A DNA stretch of 54,044 nucleotides from Rhodospirillaceae bacterium (GTDB lineage Bacteria > Pseudomonadota > Alphaproteobacteria > SMXQ01): NCBI GenBank assembly GCA_947474495.1, contig CANJIM010000010.1, forward strand, positions 1 to 54,044. The letters are read 5' to 3'. Of the stretch, positions 8,786-17,762 are shown piece by piece (the stretch's first letter is position 1; each line of letters starts with the position of its first letter). The notes under the pieces are model-generated. The model saw only the letters and a list, made by a program, of their open reading frames with translations, did no database searches and was not told where the DNA came from. Made by a program: the position numbers and the translations under genes.

Positions 8786-8816
8786 AAACGGCGCCGCGCA
8801 TCGGGCGGCGCCGTTT
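8786..8816. terminator. Bidirectional terminator
   Basis: Arms 8786-8796 and 8806-8816 form an 11-bp stem with A/T ends on both sides, placed between the convergent DUF1993 and Tyr-rich lipoprotein genes. Confidence 0.8.
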
Positions 8817-8840
8817 CTCGTTCTATCGCGCGCGCAGCGA

Positions 8841-9095
8841 TCAGTGGTGCCCGCCATGGCCGCGGCCACGGCCGCCGCGCCTGCCGCGATCATCGTCGCG
8901 GTTGCTATAGGAGAAGTAGTAGCTGTTATAGGCCGGGCGTGGCGCGTAGTACGGCTGGTAGTAATAGCCTGGCGCGCTGTAGTAGGTCTGCTGCGGGTAA
9001 TAGCCGACAGGCTCCGGCGCAACGCAGCCGGCCAAGCCGAGACCGGCAGCGGCCAGCAGGACGGTTTTCGCGAGAAAAGACGAAACAGGTTTCAT
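8841..9095 (-). CDS. Small Tyr/Gly-rich lipoprotein
   Basis: The 84-residue product starts with a lipoprotein signal ending in the lipobox LAGC (Cys24). The mature part is low complexity: a Tyr/Pro/Gln-rich block (about 30-62) followed by a basic Arg/Gly/His-rich tail. A GGGAGA ribosome site precedes the ATG at 9095. Proteins like this are common in rhizobia and are of unknown role, probably in the cell envelope. It resembles the Pro/Tyr-rich secreted protein at 496-924 in composition but not in its C-terminus. Confidence 0.75.
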   Translation of the reverse strand: MKPVSSFLAKTVLLAAAGLGLAGCVAPEPVGYYPQQTYYSAPGYYYQPYYAPRPAYNSYYFSYSNRDDDRGRRGGRGRGHGGHH

Positions 9096-9292
9096 CAGGG
9101 TCTCCCAGGGGCATCGTCTCGTGGATGCCTAAACCACCGTTCGACGCAGGCGCGATAGACGCCGCCTCGAATGAATGATGGTTTAGCGGGAGATCATGGC
9201 GCGATTGCGCCGAGGGTGCGGCGGACTGATGAAATCGGCGCCGTAACGCTGCCTTACAGTTCCCGTAGGATATATTGCACTGTGAGGAGTCT

Positions 9293-9369
<77 letters not shown>

Positions 9370-9445
9370 TCACCGAGAAAAACAACGCTCGGCAGTCCGG
9401 CGCGCAGTGCGCGCCGATCCGGCCCGTCTGCGCGGCGGTCGAAAA

Positions 9446-9790
9446 TCAGCGGACTCTATTGAAGGCGAAATTGGCGGCGTAGCTTTTAGCTTTGAGCGTC
9501 GCCTGCTTCGGCTCGTCGAGCCGATAGGGAATGCCGTGCCGCTTGGCGTAGGCCACCGCTTCGTCCTTGCTGTCGAAGCGCAGCTTGACCTGACCGCGCG
9601 TGTCGGCCGACGAGATCCAGCCCATCAGCGGGTCGTGCGTCTTGGGGGCGGCGGCCTCAAACTCGAACAGCCACTGGCGCGTCTGCGCCTTGCCCTGCTG
9701 CATGGCGTTGCGGGCCGGACGGTAGATACGACCAACCGGGCCGCCCTGGACGGCTTCGCTGGTATCGGTCGGATATTCGGTCTGGCTCAC
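9446..9790 (-). CDS. NADH dehydrogenase accessory subunit, NDUFS4/ETC complex I family
   Basis: This 114-residue protein carries the ETC complex I conserved region: RIYRPARNAMQQGKAQTRQW at about 22-41, DPLMGWISSADTRGQVKLRF and EAVAYAKRHGIPY. The homologous mitochondrial NDUFS4 sits on the peripheral arm of complex I and stabilises the NADH module. Presence of this accessory subunit is characteristic of alphaproteobacteria. The gene lies between tRNA-Pro and tRNA-Arg on the same strand, with 88 and 76 bp gaps, as it commonly does away from the nuo operon. Confidence 0.9.
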   Translation of the reverse strand: MSQTEYPTDTSEAVQGGPVGRIYRPARNAMQQGKAQTRQWLFEFEAAAPKTHDPLMGWISSADTRGQVKLRFDSKDEAVAYAKRHGIPYRLDEPKQATLKAKSYAANFAFNRVR

Positions 9791-9878
9791 GGCGCGGTCC
9801 TGATTTGGTCGAAAAGCTGGCTTATTCGGTATCGCGACCGGCCCTTGCGGTCAAGACCGGCGGAAAACTTCAAAAAAG

Positions 9879-9955
9879 TGGTCGGGGCGAGAGGATTCGA
9901 ACCTCCGGCATCCAGCTCCCAAAGCTGGCGCTCTACCAGGCTGAGCTACACCCCG
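9879..9955 (-). tRNA. tRNA-Pro (anticodon TGG)
   Basis: Cloverleaf on the minus strand with acceptor CGGGGTG/CGCCCCG, anticodon stem CCAGC/GCTGG around TTTGGGA (anticodon TGG), T-arm GGAGG TTCGAAT CCTCT, and encoded CCA. Confidence 0.95.
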
Positions 9956-10028
9956 TCCGGCCTTTGCGGCGGCCAGACCCTAGTGCCCGCCCGCCCCCAG
10001 GGCAAGAGCCGTGAAGCCGGCCGAAACC

Positions 10029-10538
10029 CTATTTGAGGGGTGCGAACATCGCGTGCTGGACCGTATCGCCCGGCTTGAGGCCGAGGCGCGCTGCGGTGCC
10101 GCCCGGCAGCTCGAGCACGCCCTTCACCGGCCCCTTGGAAGGGATCGGCGTGCGGTCCATCGGCACGGCGCGCTGGGCGATGTTCACCACGCGGCCGTCG
10201 GCGGCGATGAACAGCATGTCGAGCGGAATGAGAGTGTTCTCCATCCACATGGCGACGGGCTCGCTGCGGCCGAAATCGAACAGCATGCCGGCATCGGGCG
10301 CCAGGGCGCGGCGGAACATCAGCCCCTGAGCGCGCTCAGCCGGCGTCGCCGCCAGTTCGATCTTGAAGGGATGAGTTTTGCCGTCAGCGGTGCGGATGAC
10401 CAGACTGCCGGTCTTGAACTGGGCGAGGCCAGGCGGCTCCTGTGCCGCGGCGATGCCGGGCAGGCCCGCGCCAACGGCGATCAACGCCCAGAGCGGCAAG
10501 AGCAGCAGCAAAAACGCAAGGCGGCAAAAACGGTTCAT
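10029..10538 (-). CDS. DUF192-family exported protein
   Basis: A strongly hydrophobic signal peptide (residues 1-33, ending AAAQ) is followed by the DUF192 core: FKIELAATPAERAQGLMFRR, MLFDFGRSEPVAMWMENTLI and GVLELPGGTAARLGLKPGD. The family forms a small beta barrel found in bacterial envelopes and in archaea; its activity is unknown. The start could be GTG 10541 or ATG 10538; both follow AAGGTC. In many alphaproteobacteria it sits next to a cold-shock gene, as it does here. Confidence 0.88.
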   Translation of the reverse strand: MNRFCRLAFLLLLLPLWALIAVGAGLPGIAAAQEPPGLAQFKTGSLVIRTADGKTHPFKIELAATPAERAQGLMFRRALAPDAGMLFDFGRSEPVAMWMENTLIPLDMLFIAADGRVVNIAQRAVPMDRTPIPSKGPVKGVLELPGGTAARLGLKPGDTVQHAMFAPLK

Positions 10539-10584
10539 CACGGCGCGACCTTAGCCCTGTGCCCCACGCGCGACAAGACGCCGC

Positions 10585-10613
10585 CTCTCGCCGCGCTTTC
10601 AATTCGGCGAGAG
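10585..10613 (-). terminator. Hairpin downstream of the double cold-shock gene
   Basis: A 9-bp perfect stem (CTCTCGCCG at 10585-10593 with CGGCGAGAG at 10605-10613) lies 22 bp past the stop codon. It has no T-tract and is a weak terminator candidate. Confidence 0.35.
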
Positions 10614-10634
10614 CCTGCAATCTATTGTGGGCGA

Positions 10635-11162
10635 TTAGCCGAGGCGGATGTCGGCGGCCTGGGGGCCCTTGGGGCCTTCGGCGATCAGCACTTCGACCGC
10701 TTGGCCCGGCTCCAGTTGCTGAATGCCGGCACGGCGAAGCGTCACAACGTGGACGAACACGTCGCGCTGGCTGTCGGCCGGCGTGACGAAACCAAAGCCT
10801 TTTTCGGTGTTGAACCATTTCACCGTGGCGCCGGTGAAGCTGGCGCCCGCGCGATCGATCGGTGCCGCGGCACCGTTCGTACGCGGCGCCTTCTCCGCCG
10901 GCTTGGCGGTCGACGCATCGACGTCGACGATCCGCGTCACTTGCAAACCCTTTGAACGCTTGACGGCTTCGCAGACAACCGTCGCGCCAGGCTGCAACTC
11001 TTGAAAGCCAGCGTCACGCAACACGGACAAATGCAAAAACGCGTCACTCGACCCATCGGACGGCGTGACGAATCCAAAACCCTTTACTGCATTGAACCAC
11101 TTGATCGTCCCTCGAAGCTCGAAGGTCGGCCCAGCCAGGTCCGCAGAACTGTAGTCAATCAT
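10635..11162 (-). CDS. Double cold-shock-domain protein
   Basis: Starting at the ATG at 11162 (GGGGGGAAG upstream), the 175-residue product contains two cold-shock domains: [18 protein letters not shown] with FLHLSVL near the N-terminus, and [18 protein letters not shown] with VFVHVVTL in the C-terminal half. Both keep RNP1 (KGFGFV) and RNP2-like aromatic residues for binding single-stranded nucleic acid. An Ala/Pro/Lys-rich linker of about 25 residues joins them. Two-domain proteins of this type are typical of alphaproteobacteria and probably act as RNA chaperones. Confidence 0.92.
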   Translation of the reverse strand: MIDYSSADLAGPTFELRGTIKWFNAVKGFGFVTPSDGSSDAFLHLSVLRDAGFQELQPGATVVCEAVKRSKGLQVTRIVDVDASTAKPAEKAPRTNGAAAPIDRAGASFTGATVKWFNTEKGFGFVTPADSQRDVFVHVVTLRRAGIQQLEPGQAVEVLIAEGPKGPQAADIRLG

Positions 11163-11243
11163 CTGCAAGTCTTCCCCCCGCACCCCATGGAAGCCCTTTT
11201 ATTATTACATAGAATCGTAACACTTTTCATCTGAGTGCGCCAA

Positions 11244-11259
11244 GCCGCCGCGCGGCGGC
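11244..11259. other. 16-bp GC palindrome in the 11163-11378 gap
   Basis: GCCGCCGCGCGGCGGC is its own reverse complement. A 7-bp stem with a 7-base loop also lies at 11355-11375, just past the antiporter stop codon. Nothing else is evident in this 216-bp gap. Confidence 0.4.
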
Positions 11260-11378
11260 CTGTCCGGACGCGCTCTCATGGTCGTAGAACCGTGACGCAA
11301 CTGCGAAGACCACCCGGAATAGTTGGGCTATTGCCTGAATCGTCTATTCCTTGTGGCCAGACAGGCGCTCTGGCCGGA

Positions 11379-12806
11379 CTAGAGGAAGAATATAATTGTC
11401 ACGAGTCCGAACAGCGGGAGCAAAATTGCGGTCGACCAGGCCATGTAGCCGAAGAAACTGGGCATGGCGACGCCGCGCTGCTCGGCGATGGCGCGCACCA
11501 TGAAGTTCGGCGCATTGCCGATATAGGTGTTGGCGCCCATGAAGACCGCTCCCGCAGAAATCGCCACCAGCGTCGAAGCAAGCGGCCCGGTCAGCACCGC
11601 CGCATCGCCGCCAGCCGTGTTGAAAAACACGAGATACGTCGGCGCGTTGTCGAGGAAGCTCGACAGGATTCCGGTGAGCCAGAAATAAGCCGCGTCGATC
11701 GGCTGGCCCGCGTCGTTGGTGACAGCGCCGACGACAACGCCGAGCGCCCCCTGCTCACCGGCGCGCAAGATGGCGATGGCCGGCACGATGGTCAGGAAAA
11801 TGCCGACGAACAGCTTGGCGACTTCACGCATCGGCTCCCAATTGAAGTGATTGGCGCGCCGGCTCTCGGCGCTGGTCAGCACAACGGATAAGCCGACGAT
11901 TGCCAGCAGCAACACATCGCGCACCAAGGCTTCCAACTCGGTCTGCACGTGATAGATCGTGAACGCGATGCCTGATTTCCATATGCCGCTGAGCAAGACC
12001 GCGCCAACAATACCGAGCAACAGCAGGAGATTGATCTTGCCCTCAATGCGGATGCCGCCGGCATCTTTGTCGCGCTGCGGGGCGCTAGCTTCTTCCTTGC
12101 TGCCCAAGTAACTGTCGAGCGCGTAGAACAGCACGAGCAGAATGCCGGCGATCAGCAGCATCGGCAGAAACACATGCTGGGTCGGCCAAAAGAACGGCAC
12201 GCCCTTGAGGAAGCCGAGAAATAGCGGCGGATCGCCAAGCGGCGTCAGCGAACCGCCGATATTGGCGACAAGGAATATGAAAAACACAACGACATGCACC
12301 TTGCGCTGTCGCCAGGCATTGGCTTCGATCAAGGGGCGGATGAGCAGCATGGCCGCGCCGGTCGTGCCCATCAGGCTGGCGATCACCGTGCCGATGGCAA
12401 GGAAGGCCGTATTGACAACAGGCGTGCCATGCGGATGGCCGACGATGCGAATGCCGCCCGCCACGGTGAATAGCGCGAGCAAAAGAATGATGAAGGGCAC
12501 ATATTCCAGCAGGATACTGTGCAGCGTTTCGTAGAGGGCCGCGGCGGGCCCGAACACCGCCGCGAACGGCAGGAGAAAGGCGAGTGCCCAAAAGAGCGCG
12601 ATCTTGCCATAGTGGCGGTGCCAAATATGCGGCGCGAGCAGCGGCATGAGGGCGATGGACAAAAGAATACCGGCAAACGGCGCGACCCAAATGAGTCCCA
12701 ACGCGGCGCCATCCACATGCGGCGCCTCGCCGCTCGCGGCAAAAGCGCCGGGTGCGTAGCAAGAGACGATCAAAAGGCCGATGGCGGCGAGAGAACGAGC
12801 GAACAT
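11379..12806 (-). CDS. Putative sodium:proton antiporter (CitMHS_2/NhaD-like)
   Basis: The ATG at 12806 follows CAGGGAATTC and gives a 475-residue protein with an N-terminal signal peptide (ending AFAAS) and about 11-12 membrane helices. Ion-transporter features include GTTGAAMLLIRPLIEAN, ANIGGSLTPLGDPPLFLGFLKG and FLDNAPTYLVFFN, the Asp/Asn-containing half-helix motifs seen in arsenite/citrate/NhaD-type carriers. It probably exchanges Na+ for H+ across the inner membrane. It diverges from the ChaN-like lipoprotein with 34 bp between start codons. Confidence 0.85.
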   Translation of the reverse strand: MFARSLAAIGLLIVSCYAPGAFAASGEAPHVDGAALGLIWVAPFAGILLSIALMPLLAPHIWHRHYGKIALFWALAFLLPFAAVFGPAAALYETLHSILLEYVPFIILLLALFTVAGGIRIVGHPHGTPVVNTAFLAIGTVIASLMGTTGAAMLLIRPLIEANAWRQRKVHVVVFFIFLVANIGGSLTPLGDPPLFLGFLKGVPFFWPTQHVFLPMLLIAGILLVLFYALDSYLGSKEEASAPQRDKDAGGIRIEGKINLLLLLGIVGAVLLSGIWKSGIAFTIYHVQTELEALVRDVLLLAIVGLSVVLTSAESRRANHFNWEPMREVAKLFVGIFLTIVPAIAILRAGEQGALGVVVGAVTNDAGQPIDAAYFWLTGILSSFLDNAPTYLVFFNTAGGDAAVLTGPLASTLVAISAGAVFMGANTYIGNAPNFMVRAIAEQRGVAMPSFFGYMAWSTAILLPLFGLVTIIFFL

Positions 12807-12840
12807 GAATTCCCTGCGTATCAAAGACGAATGCCACAGT

Positions 12841-13812
12841 ATGGCCCAGCCGCCGAAGCGCGCCAATCGAAAGCGGGCGCCTAGAATATTACGCACGCTC
12901 CTGATGATCGGCGCGACCCTACTGGCATCTTGCAGCACGTCTCAGCGCCAGCTGTCGCAAGATGATACGGAACTTCGCGATATAGCGAATCAACGCACCA
13001 TCTCACCTGCCAATCTCCTCGAGAAATTGCGCCATGCCGATGCCGTGCTGCTCGGCGAACAGCACGACAATCCTGAACATCACCGCCTGCAGTCGTGGAT
13101 CGCGCAAGAACTGATCGCCCGCGGCCGGCGCATCGTCGTCGCCTTCGAAATGATCGACGATGGACAAGCGCCGTTGCTAGACGCATTCCTCGCGAAGCGC
13201 CCACGCAACGCCGCAGAGCTTGGCGGCCAGCTTGACTGGGAGCGTAGCGGTTGGCCCGATTGGTCGGCGAATTATCAACCGATCGCCGACGCAGCGCTGA
13301 TGCAACCGAACGCGCCGGCCAAACCTATCCTGCCGGCCAATCTGTCGTTGGCGCAGGCGGGCGACATCGCCCGCAATGGCCTTGCCGTCACTGGCCTTGA
13401 TCCAACGCTCAGCGCACTCCTGCGCCGGGCCGTTGTAAATGATGCAGCCATTCTCGCGGCCCATGGGGACGACATCCGCGAATCCCACTGCGGCATGCTG
13501 CCGGATAGCGCCCTCGCCCCTTTCGCCCTTGCCCAATACGCGCGCGATGCCGTCATGGCCCGCGCTATTCAAGCGGCGCGCCGCGAAACCCCAGATGCCA
13601 TCGTCTTGCTCATCGCCGGCAACGGCCATGCCCGCAAGGATGTCGGCGTGCCGTTGCAATTGGCGCGGCTCTCGCCGGGCCTGAAGGTCGTGTCGTTAGG
13701 ATTGATCGAAGGGGAATCGGCCGCAGAAGGGGCGCCGTTCGATTATGCCTGGCTCACGGCCCCGCTCGTGCGCGAGGATCCATGTGAAGCCTTTCGCCAG
13801 GCGGTTCGCTGA
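12841..13812 (+). CDS. ChaN-family lipoprotein (haem-binding, Tiki/EreA-like fold)
   Basis: The ATG at 12841 gives a 323-residue protein with a basic start, a hydrophobic stretch and the lipobox LASC. The mature protein shows the ChaN pattern: ADAVLLGEQHDNPEHHRLQ, VVAFEMIDDGQAPLLDAFL and, near the end, IVLLIAGNGHARKDVGVP. In Campylobacter ChaN, a conserved Tyr and neighbouring residues bind paired haems and the protein is iron-regulated. The E/H-rich motifs also place it in a larger family with membrane-linked proteases. No iron-uptake genes are adjacent, so haem binding is a family inference. Confidence 0.85.
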   Translation: MAQPPKRANRKRAPRILRTLLMIGATLLASCSTSQRQLSQDDTELRDIANQRTISPANLLEKLRHADAVLLGEQHDNPEHHRLQSWIAQELIARGRRIVVAFEMIDDGQAPLLDAFLAKRPRNAAELGGQLDWERSGWPDWSANYQPIADAALMQPNAPAKPILPANLSLAQAGDIARNGLAVTGLDPTLSALLRRAVVNDAAILAAHGDDIRESHCGMLPDSALAPFALAQYARDAVMARAIQAARRETPDAIVLLIAGNGHARKDVGVPLQLARLSPGLKVVSLGLIEGESAAEGAPFDYAWLTAPLVREDPCEAFRQAVR

Positions 13813-14412
13813 CTAGCGGCCCTGCTCGGTCTTGACCGCGCTGGGAGCGAGACCGGGGCGCCAGGCGCGCACAGCGACCGGCGCGCCGTTCTGGCTGCGC
13901 AGCATGCGCACATCCTCGGCGATCTTCGCCGGCGTTGGCGCGAAAGAGCCAGCCATCATGCTTTGCGCGATGACAGCGCCGCGGCCGGCGGTGAGCGCCG
14001 ATACATAGGCCGCATTCTTCGCGACGAGGCCATTCAGTCGTTCGGCTGGCATATGAGCGAATCGCCGCCAGATGTCTTCCATGAAGTCGGCGGCAGCGCG
14101 GCTCAACGTATCGGCCGGCAACTCTTCAGGGCGGCCATCGACCATCAAGCGTTCCAGATTGGGTTCGATCGGCCCCAACTCGTCGGCAACGAAAACGGCC
14201 GGCATCAACAATGCGCCCGTTTCGCCGGCGCGGCCGGCGTAGGCAGCCTGGGCGATGAACAGAAGGCGGTGCAATTTTTGTAGTGGCAGATGCATGTCGT
14301 CGGCGCGCGCCCGGTCGAGCAACCACACGGCGACGTCGAACGAAGTCCGCGCCGCCGCGACGCCAACGGCGGTGGCTGAAGCGGGCGGCGATATTGGGGG
14401 GAGATCGGCCAT
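13813..14412 (-). CDS. SocA/Panacea-like (DUF4065-related) protein
   Basis: Residues 24-95 resemble the SocA/DUF4065 domain: FDVAVWLLDRARADDMHLP, LQKLHRLLFIAQAAYAGR and PAVFVADELGPIEPNLE. In Caulobacter, SocA is a proteolytic adaptor that delivers toxin SocB to ClpXP, and this fold (Panacea) occurs in many toxin-antitoxin pairs. No toxin-sized partner is encoded on either side: the neighbours are the convergent ChaN gene and a low-complexity ORF upstream. The C-terminal 100 residues are poorly characterised. An ordinary chromosomal role rather than a toxin-antitoxin role is possible. Confidence 0.7.
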   Translation of the reverse strand: MADLPPISPPASATAVGVAAARTSFDVAVWLLDRARADDMHLPLQKLHRLLFIAQAAYAGRAGETGALLMPAVFVADELGPIEPNLERLMVDGRPEELPADTLSRAAADFMEDIWRRFAHMPAERLNGLVAKNAAYVSALTAGRGAVIAQSMMAGSFAPTPAKIAEDVRMLRSQNGAPVAVRAWRPGLAPSAVKTEQGR

Positions 14413-14464
14413 ACTGCGGTTTTAAGCCGAATTGTCTAACGGGCGGTTAAGGCGTGCCATCGTC

Positions 14465-14932
14465 TTAAGAGGCAGCGTCGAACCCATTGCCCGGCTTGGC
14501 CAAAGCACTCTGCAGGATTTTGCGCGTGGCGCCATAAGCCTGCTCCGCGGCTCTCAGCCGCTCGGGCAACGGCAAAGGCTGCGCCACCACCAGACCTGTC
14601 TGGGTCATGCGTTCGGAAGCTGGCTCATGGGGATCGACCCGGAACTCAGGACCCGCTTCGCTCGCCGCCGGCGCGGACGCTGAAGACGCGGGCACGGCAT
14701 GCCCGCCTTCCCGCGAATCCTTTTTATCTGGATCGCGGCGCTGATCAAATGTGGGGATCACGACATCCTGCAGCGCGGATTCTTCCTGGCCGCCACTGGC
14801 GTGTCCTTCGCTCAATCGAGCGATCGAGCTCTCATCGGTTTCATGCGCGACCTGACGCGCCCCGGATGCCAGGCGCATCGCGACGCTGCCGAGATTGCTG
14901 TATTGCGGTCTCAAAAGTGAGATGCCCGCCAT
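14465..14932 (-). CDS. Hypothetical protein with disordered composition
   Basis: The ATG at 14932 yields 155 residues; a longer frame runs to 14986. It begins MAGISLLRPQYSNLGSVAMR and is then rich in Ala, Ser, Glu and Pro, with no recognisable domain, membrane segment or signal peptide. The last 30 residues (LPERLRAAEQAYGATRKILQ) may form a helix. It lies 52 bp upstream of the SocA-like gene on the same strand and could share its transcript. I do not recognise the family and the gene call itself is moderately uncertain. Confidence 0.5.
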   Translation of the reverse strand: MAGISLLRPQYSNLGSVAMRLASGARQVAHETDESSIARLSEGHASGGQEESALQDVVIPTFDQRRDPDKKDSREGGHAVPASSASAPAASEAGPEFRVDPHEPASERMTQTGLVVAQPLPLPERLRAAEQAYGATRKILQSALAKPGNGFDAAS

Positions 14933-15137
14933 GACCCATCTTCTAAAGCTGTTACCTATCCTTTTGGATGCGCCTGCCGCGCTCACAAGTCAAGTCAGAG
15001 ACGCGAATTAAATACCTAAAATACAACGCAAATTTTAATAAACTTAGCGCGGTTCAACCCGCTGAATCTGCGATAATCTAAGCAGATCAATTCTCTACTC
15101 CGCCCATGCCGCATCCCATCGTCAGTCAGGTTCAGAC

Positions 15138-15542
15138 ATGCAGTTTCGCGCCGCCAGCCATGCAGCCGTCTTCGGCCTGCTCTTCGTCTTGAGCGGCATG
15201 CCGCTGACGCCCGCAATGGCGCAACTCAACGAAATCGAGAAACTCAACGGCGCGCGTGACGCCTATAACGCCAAAAACTACGACAAGGCGTTTTATGACT
15301 GGCTCGGGCTCTGCCAAGCCGGCAACCGCGGCGCCTGCTTCAACCTCGGCTTGATGTACGCCACCGGCACCGGCGCGCCGCAGGATTACGTCGAGGCCTA
15401 TAAATGGATGCACCTCTCCGCCGAAGCCGGCCTGCCGGAAGCCATCGCCGCGCGCGCGCGCCTCGCCTCCGACATGAGTGTCAGCGAAATCAAGCTGGCA
15501 ATGGACCGCGCCGCCGAATGGAAGACCGATAACGGCCGCTGA
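15138..15542 (+). CDS. Exported Sel1-repeat protein
   Basis: The 134-residue product has a signal peptide ending PAMAQ near residue 29. The mature part contains Sel1-like repeats: GARDAYNAKNYDKAFYDWLG, GACFNLGLMYATGTGAPQDY and EAYKWMHLSAEAGLPEA. Sel1 repeats are helical protein-binding solenoids often found in envelope signalling. The stretch upstream (15001-15060) is unusually AT-rich for this genome and probably holds the promoter. It converges on the MFS exporter with 2 bp between stop codons. Confidence 0.85.
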   Translation: MQFRAASHAAVFGLLFVLSGMPLTPAMAQLNEIEKLNGARDAYNAKNYDKAFYDWLGLCQAGNRGACFNLGLMYATGTGAPQDYVEAYKWMHLSAEAGLPEAIAARARLASDMSVSEIKLAMDRAAEWKTDNGR

Positions 15543-15544
15543 GG

Positions 15545-16963
15545 CTACTCGGGCTTGTTCTGAACAGGCGCCCGGCGACGGCCGCTGATCTCCGCCCCGG
15601 CGCCGCGCCCCAGGCACATGAAACAAGCCGCCGAGATCAGCGCGCTCACCGCCATGATGACGAAGGCGGGCGGGAAGTCGGCGGCGCTCAGTTCCGTCCC
15701 GCCGCGCCACACGATCACCTGCTGTAGAACGAATCCCGCCACTGCCGCGCCGACGCTCATCGACAGCTGCTGGTTCATGCTGACGAAGCTGGTCGCTTTT
15801 CTCATATCCGGCGAGCTGACATCGGCATAGGCGAGCGAATTCATGCTGGTGTATTGAATCGAACGGATGAAACCGTAAATCACCAAGACAATGAAGATCA
15901 CGGCAACCGGCGTCGCCGCGCTGAAGCTGGCGAAACTCGCGATGAAGGCCGCTGTGATCAGGGCCGCGCCGGTCATGACACGGCGGAAGCCGAAGGTGCG
16001 AAGGATATAGGGCGACCATGCTTTCATCGGCATGGCCCCGACGGCGACCGCGAACACCAGCATGCCGGAGGCGAAGGGATTCATGCCGAACCCGAGCTGC
16101 AGCATCAGAGGCATCATGACCTGCACTGCGCCTGATGCGATGCGGAAAATAAAACCGCCGATGATCGTCCAGCGGAACGTGCGGATCGTCAAAAGACGGA
16201 GCTGCACGATGGGATGCGGCGTCACACGCGCATGCAGCACATAGAGCGCCGTGCAGACTGCGCCCAGCGCCAGCAGTCCGACGGTGACGGCGACCGGGAC
16301 GATGCCGCGATCGATCGTCTCGAAGCCGAAGACCAGCCCCGCGAGGCCAACGCCGGCCAAGAGGCTGCCGCGCCAATCGAGCTTCGGCACGTCGCTTTCG
16401 CGCACGTCGTCCATATAGCGCGTCGCCAGCCACAGGCTCACCGCGCCGATCGGCACGTTGATCAGGAAGATCCAGTGCCAGCTGAAATACGTGCTGATGA
16501 ATCCCCCGAGCGGCGGCCCGATCACGGGGCCAATCAGCGCCGGAAGCGTGAGATAAGCGAGCGCCGGCACAAGCTCCGACTTCGGCACAGAGCGTAGGAT
16601 GATCAGGCGACCGACCGGCGACATCATGGCACCGCCCATGCCCTGCAGAACCCGCGCCGCAACCAGCATCGGCGCTGAGGTGGAGGCCGCGCAGAGGACC
16701 GAGGCGACGGTGAAGATACCAATGGCAATGCGAAAGACGTTACGCGACCCGAAGCGGTCGGCGACCCAGCCGCTCAAGGGAATGAACACCGCCAAACTCA
16801 GCAGATAAGCCGTGACCGCCAGGTTGAGATGCAAAATCTCGGCATTCAAGGAGCGGGCGATCGCTGGCAAGGCGGTGAGGATGATCGTCGAGTCCAGGTT
16901 CTCCATGAAGAGAGCGCTGGCCACGATCAGGGAGATTCGATAGCGGCGTGCGGAAGCGAACAC
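15545..16963 (-). CDS. MFS drug-type exporter, DHA2 (EmrB/QacA) family
   Basis: The 472-residue protein has about 14 membrane helices. Family motifs are ENLDSTIILTALPAIARSL in helix 1 (motif D1), GWVADRFGSRNVF in loop 2-3 (motif A) and LQGMGGAMMSPVGR (motif B, helix 4), followed by PALIGPVIGPPLGG (motif C, antiporter signature). It should export small toxic compounds in exchange for protons. The start is a GTG at 16963 without a clear ribosome site. No TetR/MarR regulator or EmrA-type adaptor is adjacent. Confidence 0.9.
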   Translation of the reverse strand: MFASARRYRISLIVASALFMENLDSTIILTALPAIARSLNAEILHLNLAVTAYLLSLAVFIPLSGWVADRFGSRNVFRIAIGIFTVASVLCAASTSAPMLVAARVLQGMGGAMMSPVGRLIILRSVPKSELVPALAYLTLPALIGPVIGPPLGGFISTYFSWHWIFLINVPIGAVSLWLATRYMDDVRESDVPKLDWRGSLLAGVGLAGLVFGFETIDRGIVPVAVTVGLLALGAVCTALYVLHARVTPHPIVQLRLLTIRTFRWTIIGGFIFRIASGAVQVMMPLMLQLGFGMNPFASGMLVFAVAVGAMPMKAWSPYILRTFGFRRVMTGAALITAAFIASFASFSAATPVAVIFIVLVIYGFIRSIQYTSMNSLAYADVSSPDMRKATSFVSMNQQLSMSVGAAVAGFVLQQVIVWRGGTELSAADFPPAFVIMAVSALISAACFMCLGRGAGAEISGRRRAPVQNKPE

Positions 16964-17146
16964 TGAAATGCAAGATGCCTAAGACGCCGAGCGAATAGCG
17001 CGCGGCCATAGGGAGGTATAGTGGACCCGCCCCTCCCTTGGCTCAACAGTTTATATAGGGCCCGATATATCCTGCGCTAAACCATTTTCTGACATGAGCT
17101 AGCGCATTCCGAGGCGGCAGCGAACCGCCTCTTCGTCAGATGTGAA

Positions 17147-17734
17147 TCAGGCGGGCTTCAGATCCATCGCCTTCTTCACCGCCGGGCGCGCGCCAACGCG
17201 TGCCAGCCAAGCCGCGACATTCGGGTAGTCCTCGACCTTGACGATGTCATGCTTCACGCCATTGATGCGCGTGAAGGGAATGATATCGGCAATCGAATAG
17301 TCGTCGGCGAAAAAGTCCCGGCCGGTCAGATGTGCGTCCATCACCTCGAACAATTTCTGCGAGCCCGACACGATTGATGGCTCTTCGATGCGCCCAAGGT
17401 TGCCGAGCAGGCTCAGCACATTGGTCGCGTGAAACATCGACCATTTCAACACGTTAGGATGGTCGACCGGGGAGCCGAGAAACTTGCCTGTCTTCTCGGC
17501 GAGATAGAAGCAGATGGCCACCGATTCGAAGACATTGGCTGGCTTGCCGCCTGGGCCGTCGCTATCGATCAGCGCCGGCACCTTGCGGTAGGGATTGATC
17601 TTCTCGTAGCCGGCTGCCTTCTGATCGCCCTTGTGAATATTCGTCCATTTGATCGTGTAGGGCAGCCCCGATTCTTCGCACATGATGATGCCGCGGCGGC
17701 TGTTGGTCGTGGTCCAGGTGTACAGATCAATCAC
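17147..17734 (-). CDS. Glutathione S-transferase family protein
   Basis: Translation most likely starts at GTG 17734, which has GGGGGGAG upstream, giving VIDLYTWTTTNSRR and a 195-residue protein; the frame is open further upstream but runs into the dioxygenase gene. The N-terminal thioredoxin-like half contains INPYRKVPALIDSDG and FESVAICFYLAEKTG, the usual glutathione-binding cis-Pro and E-S motifs. The C-terminal helical half has FFADDYSIADIIPF, the conserved N-capping region. It is the last gene of a probable minus-strand unit, 28 bp after the dioxygenase, which suggests processing or detoxification of the same substrate. Confidence 0.9.
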   Translation of the reverse strand: MIDLYTWTTTNSRRGIIMCEESGLPYTIKWTNIHKGDQKAAGYEKINPYRKVPALIDSDGPGGKPANVFESVAICFYLAEKTGKFLGSPVDHPNVLKWSMFHATNVLSLLGNLGRIEEPSIVSGSQKLFEVMDAHLTGRDFFADDYSIADIIPFTRINGVKHDIVKVEDYPNVAAWLARVGARPAVKKAMDLKPA

Positions 17735-17762
17735 GGCGTCTCTCCCCCCTCGATTTTTAAAC

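Noticed and set aside
10635-11162. Double cold-shock protein as an unusual fusion
   Set aside because: Two-domain cold-shock proteins are ordinary in alphaproteobacteria.
15132-16433. 433-codon frame overlapping the DHA2 exporter
   Set aside because: Same strand, other frame; lacks hydrophobic segments and family motifs seen in the exporter frame.
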